A DNA stretch of 61,484 nucleotides from UBA4717 sp045577925 (GTDB lineage Bacteria; Bacillota; Clostridia; Oscillospirales; CAG-272). The DNA lies in NCBI GenBank assembly GCA_045577925.1, contig JAZNJH010000046.1, positions 1 to 61,484 on the forward strand. The letters run 5' to 3'. The notes under the pieces are model-generated. The model was not told where the DNA came from and did no database searches. It saw only the letters and a list, made by a program, of their open reading frames with translations. Below, piece by piece: positions 33,951-42,658 of this stretch (position 1 is its first letter; every line of letters starts with the position of its first letter). Made by a program: the position numbers and the translations under genes.

Positions 33951-34751
33951 ATGAGTAATGATTTCAGCCTCAAAAACACTCAACAATCCTTTGATTATAA
34001 TGACATTTTATACGTAAACGTTAAAGAGAAATGGGAGCATGGAGCCTCATACTGCGAAAACTATAAGCTTTTTTTCGTAAATTCGGGAAAGCTAAGGCTC
34101 TGGTGTACACCCGGGCATATCGAAGTAAACCGGGGATGCGCGCTTATTCTTGCGCCCGGCACCCGAATACGATCGGGCTTTTCGGGTGAGGACGGCGTCG
34201 AATTTTTTGAAGCTTCATTTAACACCGACGCGCCCTTTTTCACAATATCGCCGCCTACCCCCGTTTGCAGTCAAAGTACTGCATATGAGCTGTTAAATTC
34301 TCTATATAAATCAAGATTTGAGCTTGAATACAACACTCACGCAAGAAACGCAATGCTTTACTGCGTGCTTCATCATATATATAATACTCTGTCACCTGCC
34401 ACAGTCCGCGAACGCGATCTGCTGAATGATATATTTGCATATATTGAAGACAATCTCACGCGCGACTTCGATTTCGACGACCTCCAGAGTGCGCTTGGCC
34501 TTGACCGCAGCCATATAAGCCGTGTTTTTTCAAAAGCCGTTGGCAAAACGCTGAAAGCATACGTAAACGAGCGCCGTGTTGCGCTCGCCTGTGACATGCT
34601 TGCAACTTCTTCTTTCGACATAAATAAAATTGCTTCCCTCATGGGTTTTGAGGAAAGCAATCTTTTCACTAAATTTTTCACCTATCACACAGGTATTACC
34701 CCGTCTGATTACAGACGAAAGGTTTTTGGAACAAAGCCCCTTAATGGCTGA
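33951..34751 (+). CDS. AraC-family transcriptional regulator
   Basis: About 266 residues from the ATG at 33951; a GTG at 33936 is also possible and neither has a strong ribosome site. The N-terminal half is a cupin-like sensor domain (about residues 15-140). The C-terminal 100 residues hold two helix-turn-helix motifs (FDDLQSALGLDRSHISRVFSKAVGKTLKAYV and IASLMGFEESNLFTKFF, then TGITPSDYRR). It converges with and overlaps the MATE gene by 11 bases. Effector and targets unknown. Confidence 0.88.
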   Translation: MSNDFSLKNTQQSFDYNDILYVNVKEKWEHGASYCENYKLFFVNSGKLRLWCTPGHIEVNRGCALILAPGTRIRSGFSGEDGVEFFEASFNTDAPFFTISPPTPVCSQSTAYELLNSLYKSRFELEYNTHARNAMLYCVLHHIYNTLSPATVRERDLLNDIFAYIEDNLTRDFDFDDLQSALGLDRSHISRVFSKAVGKTLKAYVNERRVALACDMLATSSFDINKIASLMGFEESNLFTKFFTYHTGITPSDYRRKVFGTKPLNG

Positions 34752-36120
34752 GCAGAGGCTCGGCCTTTCTTTTTTGCAGATCCGCCTCAAGTTTTTTTAT
34801 AAGCGGAAGCAGTACAGCTACGTATATAAGACTCGTGAAAAGCCAGCTTATCGGGAAAACACTTATTAAGCCAAGATACGTAGGATAGATCTTAAATACC
34901 GTAAGAGTCCATACAACTCGGAAAATACAGCTTCCGAACAAGGATATGAACATTGCAACGGTTGATTTTCCCAGCCCCCTCAGAATACCGCCCATTGTAT
35001 CCATAATTCCGCAAAGGAAATAGGTTGCGCCTGCTATAAGAACCCTCTCTGCGGCAACACCTATTATATATTCGTCGTTTGACATAATATCGCACAACGG
35101 ATATCTGAAAAGCGCCATTATACCGCCGACAGCAAGGCCTACAACAACGGCAAGCAGATTGCTTTGCCACATAACCTTTTTAACTCTCTCCATATTTCCT
35201 GCGCCATAATTCTGGCTTGAAAATGATATAGCGGCAAGCGACATAGCGTGTATCGACTGATACGTGAAGCTTTCTATCTGAACGGCAATAGTGTTTGCCG
35301 ACATAACGGCTTTACCAAGCGAGTTTATCGAGGACTGTATTACAACGTTTGCAAGGCTGAACATTCCGCTCTGAATACCCGAGGGAATACCGATCTTTAA
35401 TATGTAAATAAATTCTTCTTTATATATACGTATATGTTTAAGTTCAAGTTTGCCGTATCCGTCGCTTTTCATGAGCGCGATAAAGGCAAGCACTGACGCT
35501 ATAAGCTGAGACATAACCGTTGCTATCGCAACGCCGTCAACGTCCATTCCAAAGACAGTTATAAAGAAAACGTTCAGGCCTACGTTTGCAACACCGCCGA
35601 TAATTAGATATATCATCGGTCTGGTTGTATCGCCAACGGCTCTGAGCACGGCTGAAGCAAAGTTATAAAGCAAAACCACCGGTGCGCCGAGCAGATATAT
35701 GACCAGATATTTTTCCGCCATATCGATAACTTCAGGATCACACGCTGTCCATTCAAGAAAGGTTCTTGCAAAAAGTACGCCTACGATCGCAACAAGAATA
35801 CCGCCGGCAAGACCTATGAATATCGCGGTTCCGACTGCTTTTCGGGATCTCTCGATATTTTTCTCTCCCATAAGACGGGCAACAAGCACGTTTGCGCCTA
35901 TCGAAAGACCAATAAAAATACAGGTTATAAGATTTATAAGCGCAGCGTTTGAGCCAACTGCCGCAACGGCATCATCTCCGACAAGTATTCCAAGCACCGC
36001 AACGTCTGTTGCATTGAATACTACCTGAAGAACGTTGGTTATCATCAAGGGCAGTGCAAAAATAATCATCTTGCGGAGAATAGAGCCCTCGCACATATTC
36101 ATCTCGTGTCTTGAAGCCAT
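34741..36120 (-). CDS. MATE-family efflux transporter
   Basis: 459 residues from the ATG at 36120, which has a GGGGAGG site; codons upstream to 36201 cover the promoter. About 12 membrane spans and two MatE repeats (LPLMITNVLQVVFNATDVAVLG at the start). DinF/NorM-like, exporting cationic compounds with Na+ or H+. The promoter is at 36192-36219. Converges with the AraC gene, so the AraC protein may not control it. Confidence 0.9.
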   Translation of the reverse strand: MASRHEMNMCEGSILRKMIIFALPLMITNVLQVVFNATDVAVLGILVGDDAVAAVGSNAALINLITCIFIGLSIGANVLVARLMGEKNIERSRKAVGTAIFIGLAGGILVAIVGVLFARTFLEWTACDPEVIDMAEKYLVIYLLGAPVVLLYNFASAVLRAVGDTTRPMIYLIIGGVANVGLNVFFITVFGMDVDGVAIATVMSQLIASVLAFIALMKSDGYGKLELKHIRIYKEEFIYILKIGIPSGIQSGMFSLANVVIQSSINSLGKAVMSANTIAVQIESFTYQSIHAMSLAAISFSSQNYGAGNMERVKKVMWQSNLLAVVVGLAVGGIMALFRYPLCDIMSNDEYIIGVAAERVLIAGATYFLCGIMDTMGGILRGLGKSTVAMFISLFGSCIFRVVWTLTVFKIYPTYLGLISVFPISWLFTSLIYVAVLLPLIKKLEADLQKRKAEPLLSH

Positions 36121-36191
36121 AAAGCAAATCCTCCCCGGTATATACCGTAAATTAAGCCTCTCTCCAAGCATGTGTGGTACTGTCTTTATAA

Positions 36192-36219
36192 AGTATAGCA
36201 CAATATTTTTTTATTTCAA
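36192..36219 (-). promoter_or_regulatory. promoter of the MATE gene
   Basis: TTGAAA (36219-36214), 16-base spacer, TATACT (36197-36192). Confidence 0.7.
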
Positions 36220-36228
36220 TAGTTTTTA

Positions 36229-36249
36229 TAAAAAACGAAAAATTTTTCG
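36229..36249 (-). terminator. weak AT-rich terminator behind the Spo0A-like gene
   Basis: Palindrome CGAAAAATTTTTCG (36236-36249), then TTTTTTAT on the minus strand. A similar palindrome occurs at 41945-41960. Confidence 0.4.
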
Positions 36250-36258
36250 GTTTTATTT

Positions 36259-37047
36259 TTATCTGCACTGAGTTGAAAGATGGGGACTATCTAACTTTAT
36301 TCTGTTAATGACCGCTCTGAAGAATTCAGAGTTAGACGGCTTTTTGCTCTTTGGCCCAACGGTACTTCCGAAATATCCCGCAAGAATTTGCGCATCTCCT
36401 CTTTCCCACGCGGCGCTTATGGCGCTTCGGATACTTCTCTCAACTTTGCAGGCACTAACACCGCAAGCCTTGGCAATCTCAGTATAAAGATCCTTGGTAA
36501 TGTATGCAAGAAGCTCCATATCGTCAAATGCCGCCGTGAGTCCTGTATATAAATACTTGTATCCGTTCATGCTTGGCGGTATGCCTATGCTGATCAACGC
36601 CTGATTTATACATTCATCAAGCTCATTATGGGCAGACGCACCCTTTTTAATCTGCTCTTTCATATCCCGGTTTTCTGACACAAGAGATATCAGCTTAAGA
36701 AGAAACTCAACATCAAAAGGCTTCTTGATAAGATATATTGGATCGTATGTATCAGTTTTAAAAATCCGATCGCACTCTATATTGCCTGACGTAAGAATTA
36801 TTTCGCAATTCATGGGATGCCTTATCGGATCGGGATTACTTTTATAAATCGCGGTGACGTCGTCCTCATTTATCATATTTACGTCAACAATAACGATGTC
36901 ATAATATATTTCGCTAAGTAAACTTATAATATCCTCGTCATAATAGAGCGTGTCTATTCTTATATTTTCATATAAAGCGGCACTCTCACAAATCCGCTTG
37001 CATAAGTTTATATCTTTGTCTGCAAATAATACTCTTGTCTTTCCCAT
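36259..37047 (-). CDS. Spo0A-like response regulator
   Basis: 262 residues. Residues 1-120 are a receiver domain: Asp10/Asp12, phosphorylation site Asp55 (IVIVDVN), Thr86/Ser87, and Lys109 in KKPFD. The acidic pocket reads DKD instead of DD. Residues about 145-262 fit the Spo0A DNA-binding domain: IGIPPSMNGYKYLYTGL, LLAYITKDLYTEIAKACGV, KVERSIRSAISAAWERG, and KPSNSEFFRAVINRIKLD. It is either a divergent Spo0A or a paralogue. The gene follows the EamA transporter by 7 bases, not spoIVB as is usual for spo0A. Confidence 0.85.
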   Translation of the reverse strand: MGKTRVLFADKDINLCKRICESAALYENIRIDTLYYDEDIISLLSEIYYDIVIVDVNMINEDDVTAIYKSNPDPIRHPMNCEIILTSGNIECDRIFKTDTYDPIYLIKKPFDVEFLLKLISLVSENRDMKEQIKKGASAHNELDECINQALISIGIPPSMNGYKYLYTGLTAAFDDMELLAYITKDLYTEIAKACGVSACKVERSIRSAISAAWERGDAQILAGYFGSTVGPKSKKPSNSEFFRAVINRIKLDSPHLSTQCR

Positions 37048-37054
37048 AAACCGG

Positions 37055-37915
37055 TTACTTCCTATTGCCGGAAAGCTCGTTATACATAGTAAAGCCGAGA
37101 ATAAGCGCTCCGCCTGCTATCTGAGTAACTGTCATGGCCTCGCCAAGGATTGTTACAGATATAAAAACCGCAACGAGAGGGTCTATATAAGACAGTATTG
37201 CTACCTTCTGTCCCGGAAGGTCCTTGAGAGAGGAGAAATAGAGCACGTACGCAATACCCGTATGGACTACGCCTACAATTATCAAATTAACAAATCCAAA
37301 TGAATCAACCGAACCGAGATTTATGCCGCCTTCAAGTAGCACGTACGGCAAAAGCACTACAATAGCTCCGGCAAACTGCCATATTGTACGTGAAAGCCCC
37401 GCGGTATTCTTTATATATTTATTCAGTATCATAACGGTGGCGTAAAACATAGCCGCCCCAAGTCCAAACAGTATTCCTCTCAAATCAGAGCTTCCGCCTG
37501 TACTGATGCCGGTTATAAGTACTATTCCAAGCGTTGACATAACAAAACAGAGCACCTGCTTTATTCCAAGTCTCTCCCTGAAAAGAATCGGGCAAAGCAC
37601 TGTTACAATAACCGGTGCAAAATAATAGCTGAGCGTTGCTATTGAAACTGTTGTGTACTTATACGCTTCAAACAAAAGTATCCAGTTTATACCCATAGCC
37701 GCACCTGAGATAATTAAAAGCGCAAGCTCCTTTTTTACTTTGCTAAAATCGGTCTTCTGTTTTGTCACAACAAGATATGTACCAATAAGCAAAATGGCCA
37801 TAAGAGCGCGGTAGAGTGCAAGCTCGCCCGATGAAACGGACACGTTTCTGACAAAAGGTGCAAGCGTTCCGAATATTATCATTGAAAGAATTAGCTTGAT
37901 ACGTGCAGTTTTCAT
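37055..37915 (-). CDS. EamA/DMT-family transporter
   Basis: 286 residues with ten membrane spans in two EamA repeats (ALMAILLIGTYLVV, AYKYTTVSIATLSYYFAPV, and ILSYIDPLVAVFISVTILGE). It exports or imports small metabolites; substrate unknown. The promoter is at 37947-37975. Co-transcribed with the Spo0A-like gene. Confidence 0.88.
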   Translation of the reverse strand: MKTARIKLILSMIIFGTLAPFVRNVSVSSGELALYRALMAILLIGTYLVVTKQKTDFSKVKKELALLIISGAAMGINWILLFEAYKYTTVSIATLSYYFAPVIVTVLCPILFRERLGIKQVLCFVMSTLGIVLITGISTGGSSDLRGILFGLGAAMFYATVMILNKYIKNTAGLSRTIWQFAGAIVVLLPYVLLEGGINLGSVDSFGFVNLIIVGVVHTGIAYVLYFSSLKDLPGQKVAILSYIDPLVAVFISVTILGEAMTVTQIAGGALILGFTMYNELSGNRK

Positions 37916-37946
37916 AAATAAAACCTCTTTTCAAATTCCAACAAAC

Positions 37947-37975
37947 ATTTTAACACATATACAAATACTTGTCAA
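37947..37975 (-). promoter_or_regulatory. promoter of the EamA-Spo0A-like unit
   Basis: TTGACA (37975-37970), 17-base spacer, TAAAAT (37952-37947). It directly abuts the terminator of the small gene upstream. Confidence 0.85.
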
Positions 37976-38006
37976 CAAAAGAAAAATCCGCCGGTTCTGG
38001 CGGATT
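37976..38006 (-). terminator. terminator of the 57-residue gene
   Basis: ATCCGCC-GGTTCT-GGCGGAT hairpin, followed on the minus strand by TTTTTCTTTT. Confidence 0.85.
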
Positions 38007-38180
38007 TTATATTATGATAGTATATTCAAGCATCTCATAATGAAGACGAGTGCCAATATCAATACACGGCGGCAAAAGAGCAAGCGCAATAAAAATATCA
38101 TCCTCGGCACTTTTGCAATCCTCTCTCAGATACGCGTATTCTCCCTCGATTTTTACAATCGTGTAGTCTCTTGGCTCCAT
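38007..38180 (-). CDS. 57-residue small protein of unknown function
   Basis: Starts MEPRDYTIVKIEGEYAYL, continues with DDIFIALALLPPCIDIGTRL, and ends HYEMLEYTIII. A GCGAGG ribosome site lies 6 bases before the ATG, and a strong terminator follows directly. It has no signal or membrane segment. It is too short for most gene finders but well supported by its context. I do not recognise a family name. Confidence 0.75.
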   Translation of the reverse strand: MEPRDYTIVKIEGEYAYLREDCKSAEDDIFIALALLPPCIDIGTRLHYEMLEYTIII

Positions 38181-38244
38181 ATATACCTCGCAAAATCAGC
38201 TTTTATTATATAATATCATATATTCTTGTACAGGTTAAGTAAAA

Positions 38245-38850
38245 TTATCCAATAAACATCTGTGTCCAATACTTGCCGTTTGAAACGTATCCGACGCCGA
38301 TTTTTGTAAATGAAGAGTTTAATATGTTAGCTCTGTGTCCGGATGAGTTCATCCATGCATCTACAACAGCCTGCGGTGTTGCCTGCCCCTTTGCGATGTT
38401 TTCACCGGCTGTTCTGTATGAGATGCCGAAGCTCTTCATCATCTGAAACGGTGTGCCGTATGTGGGACTTGTATGTGAAAAATAGTTATTGTTTTTCATA
38501 TCCTGTGATTTGTATCTTGCGACACGTGAAAGCTCCCAGTCATATGTAAGCGCCTTTAGTCCGTTTTGTGCTCTCTTTTCGTTAACAAGACGAATTACCT
38601 CTTTTTCATAGCTTGTAACAGTGGAGTCAACAGACGGGATATTCAGCACCTGTCCGGGATATATAAGGTTTGGGTTTGCAATGTGTGTGTTTGCTCCCTT
38701 TATCTCAGAAAGTCCTACCTCGTATTTTACCGCAATCTTCCACATAGTGTCGCCTCGTACAACCGTGTGAGTCGTGTTGGCTGACGTGCCGATAACAAGC
38801 GCTGCAGAGAGTAAAAGTGCGCCCATTACTGCAAGTATAATTTTTTTCAT
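38245..38850 (-). CDS. LysM and CAP-domain secreted protein
   Basis: 201 residues: signal peptide 1-24, LysM motif about 27-72 (HTVVRGDTMWKIAVKYEVGLSEI), CAP/SCP domain about 80-201 (LVNEKRAQNGLKALTYD, FSHTSP, GENIAKG, SSGHRANILN). It resembles Bacillus YkwD-like proteins bound to peptidoglycan, sometimes in the spore coat. GGAGG site. The promoter is at 38894-38923. Confidence 0.9.
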   Translation of the reverse strand: MKKIILAVMGALLLSAALVIGTSANTTHTVVRGDTMWKIAVKYEVGLSEIKGANTHIANPNLIYPGQVLNIPSVDSTVTSYEKEVIRLVNEKRAQNGLKALTYDWELSRVARYKSQDMKNNNYFSHTSPTYGTPFQMMKSFGISYRTAGENIAKGQATPQAVVDAWMNSSGHRANILNSSFTKIGVGYVSNGKYWTQMFIG

Positions 38851-38893
38851 TGTGTTTTCCTCCTTGTGTTTTATTTGTCACAATGACTCTTTT

Positions 38894-38923
38894 ATTGTAA
38901 CATATCCAAAGGGGTCAAATCAA
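38894..38923 (-). promoter_or_regulatory. promoter of the LysM-CAP gene
   Basis: TTGATT (38923-38918), 18-base spacer, TACAAT (38899-38894). Confidence 0.65.
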
Positions 38924-38940
38924 ATGTAATTGTTGGCAAG

Positions 38941-38976
38941 GAAAAATCTGCAGACAACAAAGTGTCTGCAGATTTT
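38941..38976 (-). terminator. terminator of the ceramidase-like/MFS unit
   Basis: AAAATCTGCAGAC / GTCTGCAGATTTT, then TTTCC on the minus strand. It lies just behind the MFS stop codon. Confidence 0.85.
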
Positions 38977-38980
38977 GTTT

Positions 38981-40285
38981 TTATATGTTTTCTTCAAATT
39001 CTTTTTCGTTTTTTCTAAATCTCGACCAGAGTATACAAGCAACGATGTTCAGCACTATACAAACAACAGTAAATACAATCAGAAGATCCATAACCACGTT
39101 CCAGTTATAAATTTCGGCTATTTTCGAAAAACCGTAGCTGTAAATTACTACTCCAAAAGAACCCATTGCGTTGATAAACCCTGCCGCCGTTCCGTTTTTA
39201 CCGTACTTGGTAAAATACAGACTGCAGTGTGAAGCAAGCAAGTGGGTTGCCGTGAGAAACAGCGTTGTCACACACATTGCACCCACAGCAATTGCCAGAT
39301 GAATGTTTCCTATGTATTTCATAATTATAACAAACGGAAGCGAAAGAGAAAGAAGCGCCAGATATCCGGCATATTCATTACGCAGCCATCGGGGATAAAC
39401 AATTCTTATAAGCACTGTTCCAAGTATGCCCATTATAATTATTATCGTTCCCATCAGATTTCCAAAAGTAGGAGAAACGTTTGAGTATGACTCCATAAGC
39501 ATCGTGGGCGCAAGAGTTTTAATTCCCTGCTCTATAGAGCAACGGAAAATCGTAAGCAGAGAAAGAAGCAAAAATCCACTAGCCGCAAAAAGCTTAAAAG
39601 TTGCTGTGAATTTTCCCCTTGACGCAGACTTTTGAACAGTCAGAGGAACTTCTTTATCCTTTTTCATGCTGGGTTCAACTTTATTATAGTAAAAATGAAG
39701 CACTATCGCAAGAATAAACAAAAGACCTGCAGAGAGAAGAAAATTATATTCCCAGTTTGTTATAAATGCCGCCGTAAGGTAGGCCAAAAAAAGCCCGAAT
39801 GACGTTGCAAACGACATATAGAAGATCATCATTCTTCTGTCGCTGCGCACAAGCTGAGACGACATTATCTTGAAAACGCTCGGCCAGAGCGGAAACTGTA
39901 TTATCGCATTAAACACCCAGGAAATGAGCATAACCCAGAAATTCTGATTAAGAAAAATAATCATATTGGAAATTGCTGAGCCTATAAGACCGATTTTTAT
40001 CATTCTCTCGGGATTATATTTGTCTGCGAATATACCTCCCACTATCTGCAGAGGGGTATATACTACATAAAACGCCGCCGTTATGATACCCGCCTGGGAC
40101 TTTGTCATAGCTCCTTCTGCAACAATGGCAGCAAGCGCCGAGCTGAAGCAGTTTTTCGTCATATAGACTATTGAATACATAATAAAGAGAAAGATAAAAA
40201 AGTGTCGGCTTATCTTTTTGTTTTCAAGATGCATATGCACCCCGTCAACACCGTTTTCGTTATGCACCTTCGTTATATTTTTCAT
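38981..40285 (-). CDS. MFS transporter (organophosphate/GlpT-like type)
   Basis: About 434 residues from the ATG at 40285; upstream codons (to 40369) show no family match. 12 membrane spans. The segment TKNCFSSALAAIVAEGAMTKSQAGIITAAFYVVY resembles the OPA/UhpT-GlpT family. It probably imports the substrate of the catabolic cluster. It follows the ceramidase-like gene. The start is uncertain. Confidence 0.85.
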   Translation of the reverse strand: MKNITKVHNENGVDGVHMHLENKKISRHFFIFLFIMYSIVYMTKNCFSSALAAIVAEGAMTKSQAGIITAAFYVVYTPLQIVGGIFADKYNPERMIKIGLIGSAISNMIIFLNQNFWVMLISWVFNAIIQFPLWPSVFKIMSSQLVRSDRRMMIFYMSFATSFGLFLAYLTAAFITNWEYNFLLSAGLLFILAIVLHFYYNKVEPSMKKDKEVPLTVQKSASRGKFTATFKLFAASGFLLLSLLTIFRCSIEQGIKTLAPTMLMESYSNVSPTFGNLMGTIIIIMGILGTVLIRIVYPRWLRNEYAGYLALLSLSLPFVIIMKYIGNIHLAIAVGAMCVTTLFLTATHLLASHCSLYFTKYGKNGTAAGFINAMGSFGVVIYSYGFSKIAEIYNWNVVMDLLIVFTVVCIVLNIVACILWSRFRKNEKEFEENI

Positions 40286-40376
40286 TTCAAGCACCCGTTT
40301 ATAATACCAATTATTCTTATTTTGCATTATATGAGCCAATATTGCAGACGCAATATTGGCTCGTGGCAATTATAAA

Positions 40377-41861
40377 TTATTTAGAAAACATTTCGTTGAT
40401 CTCGGTAATAGTTTCTCTTGTAAGAAGGTCGCCGCCCTCGTGGCCTACCGTACCGCTTGAAATATAAGCGCTGTAGTGGCCGGCCTTTTCAGCCTTTTCT
40501 GTGGGAAGGTATCCTTCAGTTCCGCAGCAAAGCTGTACGATGAATGTCTGCTTTGCATAGCTTCTTGCCTTGATTCTGTTACCGTAGTCAAGGAATAATT
40601 CAAAGGGGTTTGTTGCTATTGCAATATCGCCGAGACGGATTACGTGATACTCTATCGTATGTATCTCCGTGTTCTGCTGCTGACGGTATCTTGCAATAGT
40701 ACCTGCATGTACGTGCATACGCGCGTTGTCTTCATAGTTGAAGACTGCCTTGTCCTTGTTCTGCTCAACGTAGTATTCAAGCTCACGTACAGCGTGATTA
40801 TACTGTTCCATCGTTGCTTTACGAAGCGGGAGATCAAGGTCGATCACTCTGTGTTCAAACACAAGCTCTTCCTTAATATCTTCGATTTCTTCATAAACCG
40901 AGATGATTTCGTTTGCAATTCTCTTACCCACTCTGTTGCATCCCGAAATATCGTACATAGACGGGTCTGCCTTGCGATCAAGGAGATTCGGACGCTTAAC
41001 GTTCGGGTCGTCAATGGGAGTTTCGGGATTTACCCAGCGGACAAGGTCTCTCGGGCACTGGTCTCCGCCCGCGCCGCAAAGCGCAAGAAGATAAATATCC
41101 TGCCCGAACTTTTCTCTCAGTATTGCCTTTGTTCTGCCCCAGAAGTCTGCAGAAATAAAGCTTCTCTGTTCAAGGATCTGTGCAGGACAAGCGATATTAG
41201 CAACAACACCTGTAAGCTTCTTATCCTTATCAAACGTGTAAAGAAGCTCGATACCCGAATCGTTACCGCCTTCGAGTGCAACGAAGTTTGCAGTGTTTGT
41301 GTCGCCCCACATCTGTGCGCTTCCGTCATCATAGCTTACACGGCGGCACATACCTACTGCCGCTCTTCCGAACTCGTTAGCTACAAGAGCAGGCTTACGG
41401 TTCTTCCATGCGTTATACGCTGCAAGAGCGATCTTGTCTGTGATAAGCTCCGTTCCCTCTTCGGGCGTAAGAACATTTTCATCAGGCGTTACCTTTGCGG
41501 TATACTGCTTGTCTTTAGGGAGAAATTCGTTAAGAATACCAACAGTTCCTCTCCCGCCTTTTATCGCCTGTTTGATAGAGGTATGAGTATGAGTAGCATT
41601 CATCATGATCTTTTTAGGATCAATCTCATTTGTTAAGCGTGCAAACTTTTCTCTTGCAAGCTCCATAACACTTACAGCTACGCTTGTAACGTCGCAGGAT
41701 ACCATGATCATCTGATCGCCGTCTGCTTCAACAGCCATAGCTGTAACTGTAATATCCGACTCTACGTATTCGGAAATTCTTTCAAAAAACTGTCCTGCAA
41801 GACTTACCTTCTTTTCAGGCACAAGGCTTTCTTCAGCCCAGCCTATAAGTATCTTTCCCAT
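40377..41861 (-). CDS. neutral/alkaline ceramidase-like hydrolase
   Basis: 494 residues, no signal peptide, so cytoplasmic. It resembles the N-terminal catalytic domain of neutral ceramidase: IMMNATHTHTS (His91, His93, zinc ligands), LLALCGAGGDQCPRDL, and FIVQLCCGTEGYLPTEKAEKAGHY. The real ceramidase is secreted and longer, so the substrate is likely another amide or ester conjugate. It shares a promoter with the MFS gene and lies next to sugar catabolism genes. Substrate unknown. Confidence 0.75.
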   Translation of the reverse strand: MGKILIGWAEESLVPEKKVSLAGQFFERISEYVESDITVTAMAVEADGDQMIMVSCDVTSVAVSVMELAREKFARLTNEIDPKKIMMNATHTHTSIKQAIKGGRGTVGILNEFLPKDKQYTAKVTPDENVLTPEEGTELITDKIALAAYNAWKNRKPALVANEFGRAAVGMCRRVSYDDGSAQMWGDTNTANFVALEGGNDSGIELLYTFDKDKKLTGVVANIACPAQILEQRSFISADFWGRTKAILREKFGQDIYLLALCGAGGDQCPRDLVRWVNPETPIDDPNVKRPNLLDRKADPSMYDISGCNRVGKRIANEIISVYEEIEDIKEELVFEHRVIDLDLPLRKATMEQYNHAVRELEYYVEQNKDKAVFNYEDNARMHVHAGTIARYRQQQNTEIHTIEYHVIRLGDIAIATNPFELFLDYGNRIKARSYAKQTFIVQLCCGTEGYLPTEKAEKAGHYSAYISSGTVGHEGGDLLTRETITEINEMFSK

Positions 41862-41905
41862 TTTAATATCTCCTTTTAGATAAATGCAAATTTTTACCTA
41901 AATCA

Positions 41906-41960
41906 ATTATAAGGGGTGTTGTTATTAAAATCAAGATTATTTCATCGAAAAATTTTTCGA
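41906..41960 (-). promoter_or_regulatory. promoter and 16-base palindrome upstream of the ceramidase-like gene
   Basis: TTGATT (41934-41929), 17-base spacer, TATAAT (41911-41906). The perfect palindrome TCGAAAAATTTTTCGA (41945-41960) lies just upstream and may be an operator, or a weak terminator for the aldolase gene. Confidence 0.65.
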
Positions 41961-41962
41961 AA

Positions 41963-42646
41963 TTATTTTCCTGTAAAACCAAGGATAGTCTTATCGTCAC
42001 AAACCGTTGCCCAGTCCTTTTCAAAAGCGGCAATAGCCATATCTGTCATCGGGTGGGATATAACGGTTTTGAGTATATCTGCCGAAACAGTTACACTGTG
42101 ACATCCGACAGATGCGCACTTGTGTACCTGTTCAGCAGTCTTGAAGCTTGCCGCAAGCACCTTGCAGTCAAGATTATATAGCTTAAACTGATTTACTATT
42201 TCAGCAACGACTTCAATACCGTCACCTATGATATTGTCAAGTCTGTTTACATAAGGAGCAACGAAATCGGCACCTGCCATAGCGGAAATAAGCGCCTGAG
42301 CAGGAGTGAATATCGCCGTCATCGTAACGCCTATACCGAGCTTTTTTAGCTCCATAGTTGCCTTTAAGCCCTCTTCGCTTATCGGTATCTTTACAAAGAA
42401 GTTTCCTCTGAGCTCTTTTCTGAGAAGCTCTGCCTCTGCGATGATCTTATCTGCCGTCTTCTGCGTTGTCTGAACGTGAAGCATCTTATCATCGCCGATG
42501 ATTTCACGAATCTCTTTAACAAGCTCCCAGAAATCCGTGTGCTCCTTTGCGATGATAGACGGGTTTGTCGTAACACCTGCAAGAGGATAATACTCATTAC
42601 AATGCTTTATGGCATCTATGTCAGCCGTATCCAGAATATAAATCAT
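41963..42646 (-). CDS. transaldolase-family aldolase (Fsa/TalC-like)
   Basis: 227 residues, the short form. LDTADIDAIKHCNEYYPLAGVTTNPSI, NFFVKIPIS (the Schiff-base Lys), MTAIFTPAQALISAMAGADFVAPYVNRL, and KVLAASFKTAEQV. Fsa-like enzymes split or join fructose-6-phosphate-type sugars. It is the last gene of the main catabolic operon. Confidence 0.9.
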   Translation of the reverse strand: MIYILDTADIDAIKHCNEYYPLAGVTTNPSIIAKEHTDFWELVKEIREIIGDDKMLHVQTTQKTADKIIAEAELLRKELRGNFFVKIPISEEGLKATMELKKLGIGVTMTAIFTPAQALISAMAGADFVAPYVNRLDNIIGDGIEVVAEIVNQFKLYNLDCKVLAASFKTAEQVHKCASVGCHSVTVSADILKTVISHPMTDMAIAAFEKDWATVCDDKTILGFTGK

Positions 42647-42658
42647 GTCTGCGGCTCC

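Noticed and set aside
40286..40369. N-terminal extension of the MFS protein
   Set aside because: The extra residues do not resemble the family; the ATG at 40285 is preferred.
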